From G965215145 sp965215145 (GTDB taxonomy: Bacteria > Bacteroidota > Rhodothermia > Rhodothermales > JANQRZ01), in NCBI GenBank assembly GCA_965215145.1, contig OZ244038.1:2542001-2606000 (forward strand): 64,000 nucleotides of DNA, written 5' to 3'. Made by a program: the position numbers and the translations under genes. How positions within the stretch are numbered: position 1 is the first letter of the stretch; each line of letters begins with the position of its first letter. The notes below the pieces were generated by a model. The model made no database searches. It was not told the DNA's origin and saw only the letters and a list, made by a program, of their open reading frames with translations. This document shows positions 8,375 to 16,880 of the stretch, piece by piece.

Positions 8375-10738
8375 ATGCCCGACGCCCCAATTCTGGACAC
8401 CTACGACGTCGCCCTCTACGGGCGGGACCGCACCGAGCGGATCGTCGGGCTCCACCCCGTCGAGGCGGCCGGCGGCGAGGCGATGCGGGTCTACCGGCGG
8501 CTCGGGCCGGAGGAGGTCGTCTGGACGGACGAGCCGCACCACCCCTTCTTCTTCCTCACCGACGCCGAGCTGCTGCGCGGCTTCCCCCGCTCGCGGTTCA
8601 AGTTCCAGGAGCTCGACGGGCCAGGCTTCTTCCGCACCCTCGTCGTCTTCCCCGACCGGAGCGCGTACTGGGACGCCCTCCGCCACGTCGAGCGCGTCAC
8701 CGAGACGCAGGCGCGCCGGCCCGAGGAGGTCTACTCCACCGGCAGCCCCGAGCAGCAGTACCTCATGCAGACCGGCCGCACGCTCTTCAAGGGGATGGCC
8801 TTCGAGGAGCTGCACCGGATGCAGATCGACATCGAGGTGTACGCCTCCGAGGGCGGCTTCCCGAGCGCGAGCCGCCCCGGCGACCGAATCATCATCGTCT
8901 CGATGAGCAACAGCCGGGGCTGGACGTGTCTCCTCGACGGCCGCTTCCTCCCTGAGAAGGCGATGCTGGAGGAGGTCGTCCGGCTCATCCACGAGAAGGA
9001 CCCCGACGTGCTCGAAGCCCACAACGGCTACGCCTTCGACTTCCCCTATATCACGCAGCGGTGCGCCCGCCACGGCGTCGCCTTCGCCATCGGCCGCGAC
9101 GGCTCGGTGCCCCGGAGCTTCCCCGCGTCGATGCGCTTCGCCGAGCGGAGCATCGACTTCCCCGCTCTCGAGATCGCCGGGCGGCACGTGATCGACACCT
9201 ACTTCCAGGTGATGAGCTACGACGTGTTCAAGCGGAACCTGCCGGGGTACGGGCTGAAGGCGGCGGCGAAGTACTTCGGGTTCGCGCCGGAGGGGCGGAC
9301 CTACGTGGCGGGGCTGGACATCCCGCGCGTCTGGGACGAGGAGCCCGAGCGGCTGCTCGACTACGCCCTCGACGATGTGGTCGAGACGGAGCGCCTCGCC
9401 CGCCACCTCTCCGGGAGCACGTTCTACCTCACCCAGATGGTGCCGATGCCCTACGGCCACGGCGCCCGCACCGGCCCCGCCGCCAAGATCGAGGCGCTCT
9501 TCGTGCGCGAGTACCTCCGCCGCCGCCACGCCCTCCCCAAGGCCGACTTCGGCAGCCAGACCGTCGGCGGCTACACCGACGTGTTCGTCACCGGCGTCGT
9601 CGGCCCCATCGTCTATGCCGACGTCGAGAGCCTCTACCCCAGCATCATGCTGCACTACGATGTGCAGCCGAAGGACGACGCGCTCGGCCTCTTTCCGGGG
9701 ATGCTCCACCTCCTCACCGACCTCCGCTTCGAGACGAAGGCCGCCATGCGCGAGATCGACGACGGGGAGCTGCGGAGCGAACTGGACGCGAGACAGACCG
9801 CATATAAGAACATAATAAATAGTTTCTACGGTAATATGGGGTTTGGGATGGCGATCTTCAACGACTTCGCCGAGGCAGACCGCGTGGCGGCGACGGGACA
9901 GGACCTGCTGCGCCAGATCCTCCGCCTGATCCGCGAGCGCGGCGGCACCGTCGTCGAGGCCGACACCGACGGGGTCCTGTTCGTCCCCCCCGAGGAGGTG
10001 CGCGGCGAGGAGGCCGAGCGCGCGTTCGTTCAGGAGATCTCGGAGCTGATGCCGGAGGGTATCAACGTCGGCTTCGACGGGCGCTTCCGGGCGATGCTCT
10101 CGTACAAGAAGAAGAACTACGCGCTGGAGACCTACGAGGGGGCGCTCAAGTTCAAGGGCTCCAGCCTCGTCAGCCGCTCCATCGAGCGGTTTGGGCGGCG
10201 GTTCGTACGCAAGGCCATCCGGTTGCTGCTGGAGGAGGACGTGCAGGGCCTCCACGACCTCTACCTCCGCACCCGCGACGCCGTCGTCGCCCACGACTGG
10301 GAGGGCGTCGAGAGCTTCCAGCGGACGGAGGCGCTGAAGGAAACCGTGGACCAGTACCGCCGCGACGTGGAGGACGGGAAGCGCTCGCGCGCCGCCTCCT
10401 ACGAGCTCGCCATCCAGCGCATGGAGCGGACGGGGCAGCCCCCCGTCAAGGGCGACCGGATCAGCTACTACATCGCCGGGCAGGGCGCGAACGTGACGGC
10501 CTTCGAGCACGCGAGGCTGGCCGAGGACTGGGACCCCGCATCGCCTGATGAGAACACCGCCTACTACCTCAAGCGGCTCGACGAGTTCGCCGCCAAGTTC
10601 GACCCGTTCTTCGAGGGCGACCACGCCTTCCGCCTCGTCTTCTCTCCTGAGGATCTCTTCGGGTTCAACCCCACGGGGATTACCCTCCGGCGGACGGAGC
10701 GGGCGCCGGAGGAGGTCGAGGACGACGTGCCGTTCTAG
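8375..10738 (+). CDS. polB: Family B DNA polymerase (DNA polymerase II-like)
   Basis: 787-aa B-family polymerase with an intact 3'-5' exonuclease: ExoI DIEVYA (near residue 152), ExoII HNGYAFDF, ExoIII YALDDVVE. Polymerase motifs are A, DVESLYPSIM (about 416-424); B, YKNIINSFYGNMGF (about 478-491); C, EADTDGVLF near 529, with the second and third Asp region intact. All catalytic acidic residues are present, so it should be an active proofreading polymerase, likely for repair or translesion restart in a bacterium whose main replicase would be PolC/DnaE. It stands alone with no operon partner. The codons across motif B (about 9789-9850) are abnormally AU-rich; see findings. Start: ATG 8375, ahead of a conserved-looking N-terminus. 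Confidence 0.93.
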   Translation: MPDAPILDTYDVALYGRDRTERIVGLHPVEAAGGEAMRVYRRLGPEEVVWTDEPHHPFFFLTDAELLRGFPRSRFKFQELDGPGFFRTLVVFPDRSAYWDALRHVERVTETQARRPEEVYSTGSPEQQYLMQTGRTLFKGMAFEELHRMQIDIEVYASEGGFPSASRPGDRIIIVSMSNSRGWTCLLDGRFLPEKAMLEEVVRLIHEKDPDVLEAHNGYAFDFPYITQRCARHGVAFAIGRDGSVPRSFPASMRFAERSIDFPALEIAGRHVIDTYFQVMSYDVFKRNLPGYGLKAAAKYFGFAPEGRTYVAGLDIPRVWDEEPERLLDYALDDVVETERLARHLSGSTFYLTQMVPMPYGHGARTGPAAKIEALFVREYLRRRHALPKADFGSQTVGGYTDVFVTGVVGPIVYADVESLYPSIMLHYDVQPKDDALGLFPGMLHLLTDLRFETKAAMREIDDGELRSELDARQTAYKNIINSFYGNMGFGMAIFNDFAEADRVAATGQDLLRQILRLIRERGGTVVEADTDGVLFVPPEEVRGEEAERAFVQEISELMPEGINVGFDGRFRAMLSYKKKNYALETYEGALKFKGSSLVSRSIERFGRRFVRKAIRLLLEEDVQGLHDLYLRTRDAVVAHDWEGVESFQRTEALKETVDQYRRDVEDGKRSRAASYELAIQRMERTGQPPVKGDRISYYIAGQGANVTAFEHARLAEDWDPASPDENTAYYLKRLDEFAAKFDPFFEGDHAFRLVFSPEDLFGFNPTGITLRRTERAPEEVEDDVPF

Positions 10739-10792
10739 TGCGTGTCGCGCAGTGCGTAGCGTGCAGTGCATGTTGTGTGGCGCGTGCTGCTG
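10739..10792. repeat. Degenerate heptamer array (GCGTGTC/GTGCAGT type)
   Basis: Immediately after the polB stop, about seven degenerate 7-mers can be laid out (gcgtgtc, gcgcagt, gcgtagc, gtgcagt, gcatgtt, gtgtggc, gcgtgct). It fits the heptamer-array pattern seen at several other gaps, but it is the weakest example and no inverted arm is evident. Confidence 0.4.
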
Positions 10793-10881
10793 CACATCCG
10801 GCAGCCTCGACGGGCGGGGTGAGAACCCATAGGGGTGGCACCCGTAGCTTTCCCCTTCCCCTCCACCCTCCCATCTCCGCC

Positions 10882-11472
10882 ATGAAGCGCCTGCTCCTCC
10901 TCTCCGCCCTCCCCCTCCTCCTCGTCGGCTGCGGCCGGTCCACCGGCGAGATGACCCGCGACGCCGTCCAGACCCGGACGTACATGGCCGACGAGGCCGA
11001 GGGCCGCGCCCTCATCGGTGCTCCGACCTCCGCCACGAACACCGTCGTCGAGAACGCCCTCGCCATCCCCGATCTCTCCGTCCTCGTCGGCGCCCTCCGC
11101 GCGACGGACCTCACGGAGACGCTCGGCGGCGACGGTCCCTACACCGTCTTCGCCCCGATCAACCAGGCCTTCAACCTCATCGACGCCGGGGATATGATCT
11201 CGATGGACATGGACGAGGACGCTAAGATGCAGCTCCGCGACCTCCTCCTCGACCACGTCGCCGAGGGCAGCGTCACCGCGGGCGACCTCTCCGAGGGGAT
11301 GACCGTCGTCACGCTCGGCGAGGCGGACTACGGCATCACGCGGAGCCCGACGGACCCGCTCATGTGGCAGATCGGCGGGGCCGACATCGTCGTCGCCGAC
11401 ATCGAGTCGAGCAACGGGGTGATCCACCTCATCAACCTCGTCCTGGACGAGGAGGGCTTCTTCCGGCAGTAA
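10882..11472 (+). CDS. Fasciclin-domain lipoprotein
   Basis: 196-aa lipoprotein: signal MKRLLLLSALPLLLVGC with lipobox LLVGC, then one fasciclin (FAS1) domain from about residue 55 to the end. Diagnostic FAS1 features are the H1 segment DLSVLVGALRATDLTETL, PYTVFAPINQAF, LLLDHVAEGSVTAGDL, and the closing GVIHLINLVL (H2-like). FAS1 domains mediate adhesion or protein contact at cell surfaces; in Bacteroidota they are usually outer-membrane lipoproteins. A possible TAnnTTT-type promoter element (TAGCTTTCC) lies about 40 nt upstream. The ATG at 10882 starts the signal peptide; the open frame upstream belongs to the repeat. Confidence 0.88.
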   Translation: MKRLLLLSALPLLLVGCGRSTGEMTRDAVQTRTYMADEAEGRALIGAPTSATNTVVENALAIPDLSVLVGALRATDLTETLGGDGPYTVFAPINQAFNLIDAGDMISMDMDEDAKMQLRDLLLDHVAEGSVTAGDLSEGMTVVTLGEADYGITRSPTDPLMWQIGGADIVVADIESSNGVIHLINLVLDEEGFFRQ

Positions 11473-11493
11473 CCCCTCGGCCGAGCTGCGCGC

Positions 11494-12336
11494 TCAGGTG
11501 ATGGATTCCGGGGGGTACTCGGCCGGGTCGAAGTCCGGCTCGGGGAACCGGGGGTCCATCGCCTCGAGGGTTTCTAGGAGGAGCTGGCTCACGACGAGGT
11601 CGCGGAACCACCGCTCCTCGGCGGGGACGACGTGCCACGGCGCCCACGCAGTCGAGCATCGGTTGAGCGCGGTCTCGAATGCCTCCTGGTAGGCGCCCCA
11701 CCGCGCCCGCTCCTTAAGGTCGTCGGGGTTGAACTTCCAGTACTTGTCGGGCCGGCGGAGGCGGCGGCGGAGGCGCTCGCGCTGGTAGTCCTTCGAGATG
11801 TGGAGCATCACCTTGACGACGCGGGTGCCCTCGTCCGTCAGCAGCCGCTCGAACCCGTTGATGTGCTCGTAGCGGGCCTCGACGGTCTCCGGCGGGGCGA
11901 GGCCCTTGACGCGGACGATGAGGACGTCCTCGTAGTGCGAGCGGTTGAAGACGCCGATGTAGCCGGCTCCCGGCGTCCGCCGGTGGACGCGCCACAGGAA
12001 GTCGTGGGCGCGCTCCTTCTCGGTGGGCGCCCTGAAGCTCCAGACGCGGGCGCCCTGCGGGTTCAGCGGCCCGATCACCTTCTCGATGGTGGAGTCCTTG
12101 CCGCCCGCGTCCATCGCCTGGAGGACCAGGAGGAGGGCCTGCTCGCTCTCGGCGTAGAGGCGCTCCTGGAGGTCCCGCAGCCGCTCGATGTTGGCCTTGG
12201 TCTGCGCCTTCACGCGGTCCTTGTCGGCGTCCTCGGTGAGGCCCTGGGTGTCGGCGGGGTCCCGTTCCGAGAGCCGTGCAGCCTCGCCGGGCTCGACGCG
12301 GTAGCGGGCGAGGTCGAGGGTGAGGTCGTCGCGCAT
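11494..12336 (-). CDS. ppk2: Polyphosphate kinase 2 family protein (polyphosphate:nucleotide phosphotransferase)
   Basis: 280-aa PPK2-family kinase that moves phosphate between inorganic polyphosphate and nucleotides. The Walker-like loop MDAGGKDSTIEKV (near residue 92) and the lid/catalytic segments FLWRVHR and FNRSHYEDVLIVRV are characteristic, as is KDYQRERLRRRLRRPDKYWKF. The single-domain length and motif order resemble class I/III PPK2, which make ATP or ADP from AMP/ADP and polyP; the class cannot be fixed by eye. Convergent with the fasciclin gene. With Ppx/GppA (39.3 kb) and a membrane pyrophosphatase (41.1 kb), the window has an evident polyphosphate/pyrophosphate economy. Confidence 0.9.
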   Translation of the reverse strand: MRDDLTLDLARYRVEPGEAARLSERDPADTQGLTEDADKDRVKAQTKANIERLRDLQERLYAESEQALLLVLQAMDAGGKDSTIEKVIGPLNPQGARVWSFRAPTEKERAHDFLWRVHRRTPGAGYIGVFNRSHYEDVLIVRVKGLAPPETVEARYEHINGFERLLTDEGTRVVKVMLHISKDYQRERLRRRLRRPDKYWKFNPDDLKERARWGAYQEAFETALNRCSTAWAPWHVVPAEERWFRDLVVSQLLLETLEAMDPRFPEPDFDPAEYPPESIT

Positions 12337-12351
12337 GGTCAGTCGAAATGG

Positions 12352-12379
12352 GTAGGGGCGCGATGTATCGCGCCCCTAC
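12352..12379. repeat. GTAGGGGC palindrome, simple form
   Basis: 28-bp perfect palindrome: a 13-bp arm GTAGGGGCGCGAT, two central bases, and the exact complement. It lies just upstream of the ppk2 start and downstream of the DUF937-like gene. It is the type copy of the short form; other copies are near 23157, 34093, 39236 and 48608. Confidence 0.85.
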
Positions 12380-12397
12380 GGCGCGGAGGGAGGGGCG

Positions 12398-13033
12398 TTA
12401 GCGCCGGCCGCCGAGGAGGCCGCCGAGCACGTCGTTGATCGGGCTGCCGTCGCCGTCGCGGTCGAGGAGGCTGCCGAGGGAGCCTAGGAGGTCGTCCGGC
12501 GCGGCCTGGCGGGCGCGGGTGGACTCCCGGCCGAGGAGGTCCGAGAGCCCCCCAGCGTCGAGGCCCTCGGCGCGCTTCTTCCGCCCGAGCGCCGCCATCA
12601 CCATCGGGGCGAGCGCCATCAGCAGCCGCGTCGTCTGCCCGCTGTCGAGCCCCGTCGCCTTGCCGACGCCTCGCTCGACGCCGCCGAGCCGGTCGCCGAA
12701 GATATGGCCGAGGATGCCCGCGCCGTTGCCGGCCCGTGGGCTGAGGCCGGGGATGGCCGCCGCGGCACCCGCCGGGGCCGTTCCCCCGCCGAGTCCTCCG
12801 AGGAAGCCGCCGAGGTGGTCGAGGAGGCCGCCGTCGTGGTCGCGGTCGAGCGCGCTGGCGAGCGAGGCGGCGCCCTGGGGGTCGTTGGTGTTCCGGTTCA
12901 TCGCGCCGAGGAGGAGCGGGAGCGCGGCCATCGCCGCGCGCTGCGTCGTCCGTTCGTCGGCGCCGACGGCGCGGCTGAGCTGGCCGAGGGTGTTGCCACC
13001 GAGGGACTGGGTGAGCGTGCCGAGGAGGTCCAT
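12398..13033 (-). CDS. DUF937-like protein
   Basis: 211-aa Gly/Leu-rich protein without signal peptide. It starts MDLLGTLTQSLGGNTLGQLS, has an N-terminal helical segment with ERTTQRAAMAALPLLLGAMNRN, a central DRDHDGGLLDHLGGFLGGLGG stretch, a second ALAPMVMAALGRKKR repeat-like helix, and another LLDRDGDGSPINDVLGGLLGG at the C-terminus. The repeated 'D-rich turn then LGGLLGG' pattern is typical of bacterial DUF937 proteins (YidB-like), whose function is unknown. The ATG at 13031-13033 was chosen; the frame upstream runs into repeat sequence. It may be transcribed with ppk2, the palindrome lying between them. Confidence 0.75.
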   Translation of the reverse strand: MDLLGTLTQSLGGNTLGQLSRAVGADERTTQRAAMAALPLLLGAMNRNTNDPQGAASLASALDRDHDGGLLDHLGGFLGGLGGGTAPAGAAAAIPGLSPRAGNGAGILGHIFGDRLGGVERGVGKATGLDSGQTTRLLMALAPMVMAALGRKKRAEGLDAGGLSDLLGRESTRARQAAPDDLLGSLGSLLDRDGDGSPINDVLGGLLGGRR

Positions 13034-13135
13034 GTCGGGGAGGGGGTGGAGGGGAGGGGGTGAAGTGTACGGGCGGGGGAGGGTGGCGTTCGGCAGCGCG
13101 GGGCGCAGCGTTCGTGCTGAGACCGCCAGCCTACC

Positions 13136-13232
13136 GTAGGGGCCGAGCGGAGTGACCGGCACTCCGCTGTGCCGTGCCCTCGTCGGATCCGGCGTCCCGC
13201 ACATTGCAGGGCGAGGCGGGCCTCGCCCCTAC
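13136..13232. repeat. GTAGGGGC palindrome, long two-hairpin form
   Basis: Outer ends GTAGGGGC (13136) and GCCCCTAC (ending 13232). Inside are a left arm (GAGCGGAGTG...CACTCCGCT), a linker with GTGCCCTCGTCGGATCCGG and ATTGCAGGGCG, and a right arm GAGGCGGGCCTCGCC. The linker motif 'GCCCT...CCGG...GCAGGGC' recurs in the copies at 44814 and 60081. It occupies the gap between the pabBC stop and the DUF937-like gene. Confidence 0.75.
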
Positions 13233-15022
13233 GGGTCTGCCCCCACGCGCACCTCCTGCAATCCCCGGACGGCGTTCGAGAGGAGGACGGCGTCGGCGGC
13301 GCGGAGGTCGTCGGGGCGGAGCACGGCCTCGGCCGCGTCGGGGCGCGTCGCCAGCAGGTGCTCGCGGTAGACCCCGCCGAGCCCACCGGAGGCGAGGGGC
13401 GGGGTGAGGAGCCGGTCGCCACGGCGAACCCAGAGGTTGGTGAACGTCCCCTCCGTCACCTCCCCCCGTTCGTTGAGGAGAATCGCCTCGTCGGCGCCGC
13501 GTGCGCGCGCCCACGCGAGGGCTCGGTCGTAGAAGGGTCGGTGCGTCGTCTTGTGTCGGAGGAAGGGGTCGTCGGAGGGGGCGGGCTCGGGGAAGACGAC
13601 GGCGCGGTGGAGCCGGAGCGCGGTGTCGTCCGCCGGCTCCGCCTCGATCGCGACGTCCCCACCGCGTCCGAGGGTCAGTCGAACGCGGTGCGGCCCCTCC
13701 CCCACCCCGCGCAGCGTCTCCTCCATCCGTGCCCGCACGGTGGCCTCGTCCAGCACGAACTCGAAGTAGCGGGCACTACGGCTGAGGCGGGCGAGGTGGC
13801 GGTCGAGCAGCGGGATCCGGCCGCGCTCGGCGCGCATCGTTTCGAGGGGGCGGAAGTCCGGCCGCGCGGGGCCGGTGAGGAAGCGGGCCTTGAGGAGGCA
13901 CTCGGCGTACTCCTCGTCGGCGTCGGAGTCCCACACGACGCCGCTGCCGATGCCCATCCGCCCCGCCGTCGGCGGGTCCCCAAGCAGCTCGACGGTGCGG
14001 ATCGGCACGCTGAAGACGAAGTCGCCCCCCGGCTTCACCACGCCGATGGCGCCGCAGTAGACGCCGCGCGGGGCGTCCTCCAGCTCGCGGATCCGCCGCA
14101 TCGCCCGCCGCTTCGGGGCGCCGGTGACGGAACCGCAGGGGAACAGCGCCCGCAGCGCGTCCGCCACGCCGACCCCCGGCCGCGCCTCGGCGGTGACGGT
14201 CGAGGTCATCTGCCAGAGGGTCTCGTAGCGCTCGGCCTCGAACAGCCGCGGCACCCGGACGCTCCCCGGCCGGGCGACGACGGAGAGGTCGTTGCGCAGC
14301 AGGTCCACGATCATCAGGTTCTCGGCCCGGTTCTTCTCGTCGGCCACGAGCCAGAGGGCGCGCGCGGCGTCGGCCTCGGCGGTGGGCGCGCGGCGGGCGG
14401 TGCCCTTCATCGGGCGGGCCGTGAATCGGTCCCCGTCGCGCCGGACGAGCAGCTCCGGCGAGAGGCTGAGCGTCCACCCCGCCCCCGCGCGGACGACGGC
14501 GCCGTAGGCCACGCGCTGCTTCCGCCGCAGCGCGGCGTAGAGCCCGAGCGGGTCCCCCTCGAACCCGAATGTCATCGGGGCCGTGAGGTTGACCTGATAG
14601 ACGTCCCCCTCGCGGATGAGGTGGCGGATGCGGCCGATCCGCGCGCGGTAGGCCGGGAGGTCGAGCGCAAACTGCGGTTCCGTCGTCCGGTGCGGCCCAG
14701 CGTCGGCGAGCATCGCTTCGACGGCCTCGGGCGTCAGCCGCTCCGGCGCGTCGTAGACCCCGAACCACGCGAGCGGGCAGTCGAGCGCGGGCGGGTCGGG
14801 GAAGGCGGCACGGTCGAGGGCGTAGGCGGCCTCGTAGGCGAGGAAGCCAGCGCACCAGCGGCCGGCCGCCGCCTCGCGGTCCAGCGCGGCCAGCACCTCC
14901 CCCACCTCGTCGTAGCGGCTGGCGCGGAGGGTCCGATGGGGCCGGGTGAACAGGAGCGCCCCGGCCGTGTCGTCGGGGCCGGGGCGCGCGGTGTCGAGCA
15001 GGACCGAGTCGGGCGGGAGCAT
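13229..15022 (-). CDS. pabBC: Fused aminodeoxychorismate synthase component I / 4-amino-4-deoxychorismate lyase
   Basis: 597-aa bifunctional enzyme of p-aminobenzoate (folate) synthesis. Residues 1 to about 350 are a chorismate-binding PabB: DVYQVNLTAPM, SLSPELLVRR, RPMKGTARR, DEKNRAENLMIVDLLRNDL, and FPCGSVTGAPKRRAM. Residues about 365-597 are a PLP-dependent fold type IV PabC: IPLLDRHLARL, the Lys in RHKTTHRPFYD as Schiff-base candidate, NERGEVTEGTFTNLW and PLASGGLGGVYRE. Fusions of this type are common in bacteria. The glutaminase PabA is not nearby. The start is the ATG of MLPPDSVLLD; 48 upstream open codons are Arg-rich and lie in repeat-like sequence. Confidence 0.92.
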   Translation of the reverse strand: MLPPDSVLLDTARPGPDDTAGALLFTRPHRTLRASRYDEVGEVLAALDREAAAGRWCAGFLAYEAAYALDRAAFPDPPALDCPLAWFGVYDAPERLTPEAVEAMLADAGPHRTTEPQFALDLPAYRARIGRIRHLIREGDVYQVNLTAPMTFGFEGDPLGLYAALRRKQRVAYGAVVRAGAGWTLSLSPELLVRRDGDRFTARPMKGTARRAPTAEADAARALWLVADEKNRAENLMIVDLLRNDLSVVARPGSVRVPRLFEAERYETLWQMTSTVTAEARPGVGVADALRALFPCGSVTGAPKRRAMRRIRELEDAPRGVYCGAIGVVKPGGDFVFSVPIRTVELLGDPPTAGRMGIGSGVVWDSDADEEYAECLLKARFLTGPARPDFRPLETMRAERGRIPLLDRHLARLSRSARYFEFVLDEATVRARMEETLRGVGEGPHRVRLTLGRGGDVAIEAEPADDTALRLHRAVVFPEPAPSDDPFLRHKTTHRPFYDRALAWARARGADEAILLNERGEVTEGTFTNLWVRRGDRLLTPPLASGGLGGVYREHLLATRPDAAEAVLRPDDLRAADAVLLSNAVRGLQEVRVGADP

Positions 15023-15137
15023 CGGGCGGGCGGCTGAGCCGCGGCAACGCCGCCGCGCCTGCGGTGATCCGCCCAGGCGGGGTCCCGTCAGCCGACACCG
15101 CAGGGGGTGGTGCTGCCAAGCGCGCCGCCCCGGCGAG

Positions 15138-15167
15138 GCGCCCTTACGCAACGCGCCCTTACGCAAC
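15138..15167. repeat. 15-bp perfect tandem duplication
   Basis: GCGCCCTTACGCAAC occurs twice in a row (15138-15152, 15153-15167) just beyond the 3' end of the 157-aa gene. It is intergenic and is probably a replication-slippage product. Confidence 0.7.
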
Positions 15168-15172
15168 GCGCA

Positions 15173-15646
15173 CTACCCCACCCCAAAGAGGGGCTCGCCG
15201 TCGCTGCCGAGGTGGCGGAGCGCGTCGGCCAGCGCGTTGCGGGCGCCGCCGAACCGGATCTGCGCGACGACGTCGTTGCGGCCGGTGCAGTAGCCGAGGA
15301 AGACGTGCGGGCGGTGGAGGTGGTGCAGTCCCTCGCGGACGACCCACTCGTGCCACGGCCCGTACTCGTTGTCGTCGAGCCCGAAGAGCCCGCAGTAGAG
15401 CCGGTGGGTGGCCTCGGCCACGTCCTCGTCCTCGCTCAGCTCGCCGAGCTCGAGGAGGCGCTGGAGCGCGCCGTAGATGTAGCCGGCGAGGAAGTCCTGC
15501 TGGGTGTCGGAGAACCGGAGCGAGGCGGAGCGCGGTCCGGTATAGCCGGCCTCCTGGAGCGGGCGGCGGACGGTCCGGGTCACGCGGGCGATGGCCTCGC
15601 GGACGATGGCCTCGACGTAGGCGGCGGATTTGCGGCGCGTAGCCAT
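15173..15646 (-). CDS. Hypothetical protein
   Basis: 157-aa soluble protein that I do not recognise. It begins MATRRKSAAYVEAIVREAIA, is mixed alpha with an acidic helix (RLLELGELSEDEDVAEATHRLY), and contains an aromatic/His-rich middle (EYGPWHEWVVREGLHHLHRPHVFLGYC). It has no signal peptide or membrane segment. The ATG at 15644-15646 was taken because the upstream part of the frame is low-complexity. It lies in the same direction as the nuclease-like gene upstream, about 200 nt away, and as pabBC downstream. Confidence 0.6.
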   Translation of the reverse strand: MATRRKSAAYVEAIVREAIARVTRTVRRPLQEAGYTGPRSASLRFSDTQQDFLAGYIYGALQRLLELGELSEDEDVAEATHRLYCGLFGLDDNEYGPWHEWVVREGLHHLHRPHVFLGYCTGRNDVVAQIRFGGARNALADALRHLGSDGEPLFGVG

Positions 15647-15846
15647 AGGGAAGGAGAGTTCGCTGGGGGAAGGGAGGGATGTAGGCCGTTTCCGCAACCG
15701 CCGTGCAGCCTTCCCGCCGAGCGCTCGCCCCCGGCACAACGTCACGCCCCCATGCCATCCAGCCGGGGTGATGGGCCTCGGCCGGGGCCGCCGTGCCGAA
15801 ACGGGACTGTGCCGAGCATCGGGCGTCTGCACGGATTTGCGCGGCG

Positions 15847-16878
15847 TCACAGTGCGGACTCGGCCTGCTGGCCGAGCCAGGCAACGAAGCGCCTGGCATC
15901 CGCCGGCTGCATGTACCCCTCGTGGCCCTGCCACTCGGGTTCCTCTCCGAAATAGGCCCACTCCTCTACCGAGGGTGGCAGTGCCTCGCGCACCTCCTCG
16001 GCGGGAGACCCACACCAGGCCGCCATACGATTGGTGTAGATCTGGAACTTCAGCCCGCGACTCGGGTCGCTCTCAGTGGCGACCACGTTGAAGATGGCTC
16101 TGGAGCCCCCATCCAACCTTGCCTTGAATGCGGCCGCGCTTCGCGTCCGGTCGAACCGGAATGGACCGCTGAGGGCCGAGACGAGATCGTCGTAGGCCTC
16201 GGCCAGCCCGACCCGCTCTGTGGCAGCCCGCAACTGCTCCCGTGTGAGGTTCGGCCGCCGCTTACTGCCGGACCGTCCCCGGCTGCGCTCCTCCACTCCT
16301 TCTGGCTCTAGAAGGAACGTGCGGCCCAACAATTCGCGCCCATCCCGCGTGCGGAAGAAGGTGAACAGCAGCACGTTGATGTCCACGCCGTAGACACCCG
16401 AGAGGTACTGCACGATCCGCTCGGTCCGGGCGTCGGCCTGCGTCGCCACGATGAGAAGCCGGTGGCTCTCCCCGAGCACCTCCGGCAGCTCCTCTTCAAA
16501 CTGCTCCCAGAAGACGCTGCCGAGGTCACGACCGATGTACTCCTGCGCGAGGTGCTCGACCGCCTCACCGGAGAGCTGGTGCGCCCACGCGCCATAGTCC
16601 AGCACCTGCGCCGCGACCTCCCGCGGCGTCCTGCCCCGCTTGAGCTCGATCACGACGAGGTTGCCACCTCGGTCGAGGCAGAGGATATCCACGTAGCCAC
16701 CGACGTCCGTCTCCAGCTCCGTCCCGATCACGAGGAGGTCGTCCTCAATGACCGAGATATCGCGGAGTGCCCAGTCGTGGAGCCGCTGCTCTAGGTCGAG
16801 CCGCGCCTCGGGCACCTCAGCGAGCCGCTCCCCGCCCCCTAGGTCTGTCATCTCCCACAGCCTGATCGATTCGGCCAC
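15847..16878 (-). CDS. NucS/DUF91-like PD-(D/E)xK nuclease-fold protein
   Basis: 343-aa protein. Residues about 25-130 resemble the C-terminal nuclease domain of NucS/DUF91: LEQRLHDWALRDISVI, then VDILCLDRGGNLVVIELKRGR, which has the Asp, the Glu-x-Lys and the strand order of the PD-(D/E)xK fold, followed by QVLDYGAWA. The second half (TERIVQYLSGVYGVDINVLLF, later FNVVATESDPSRGLKFQIYTNR) looks like a separate DNA-binding or regulatory part. It could be a mismatch or branched-DNA endonuclease or a defence nuclease. It starts (GTG 16876-16878) 2 nt after the icmF stop, so it is probably co-transcribed with it. Its GC content is visibly lower than that of its neighbours. Confidence 0.7.
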   Translation of the reverse strand: MAESIRLWEMTDLGGGERLAEVPEARLDLEQRLHDWALRDISVIEDDLLVIGTELETDVGGYVDILCLDRGGNLVVIELKRGRTPREVAAQVLDYGAWAHQLSGEAVEHLAQEYIGRDLGSVFWEQFEEELPEVLGESHRLLIVATQADARTERIVQYLSGVYGVDINVLLFTFFRTRDGRELLGRTFLLEPEGVEERSRGRSGSKRRPNLTREQLRAATERVGLAEAYDDLVSALSGPFRFDRTRSAAAFKARLDGGSRAIFNVVATESDPSRGLKFQIYTNRMAAWCGSPAEEVREALPPSVEEWAYFGEEPEWQGHEGYMQPADARRFVAWLGQQAESAL

Positions 16879-16880
16879 GG

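Noticed and set aside
4718..10795. A 2025-codon open frame on the minus strand, antisense to the propeller and polB genes
   Set aside because: High GC removes stop codons; the translation is Val/Glu/Arg/His-rich without domains, while the other strand has clear family motifs. Only its 3' part (4718-5446), which has a lipoprotein signal, is kept.
15647..15846. N-terminal extension of the 157-aa protein towards 16015
   Set aside because: The extension is Arg/Gly/Pro-rich and crosses the end of the NucS-like gene; the ATG at 15646 starts a protein-like sequence.
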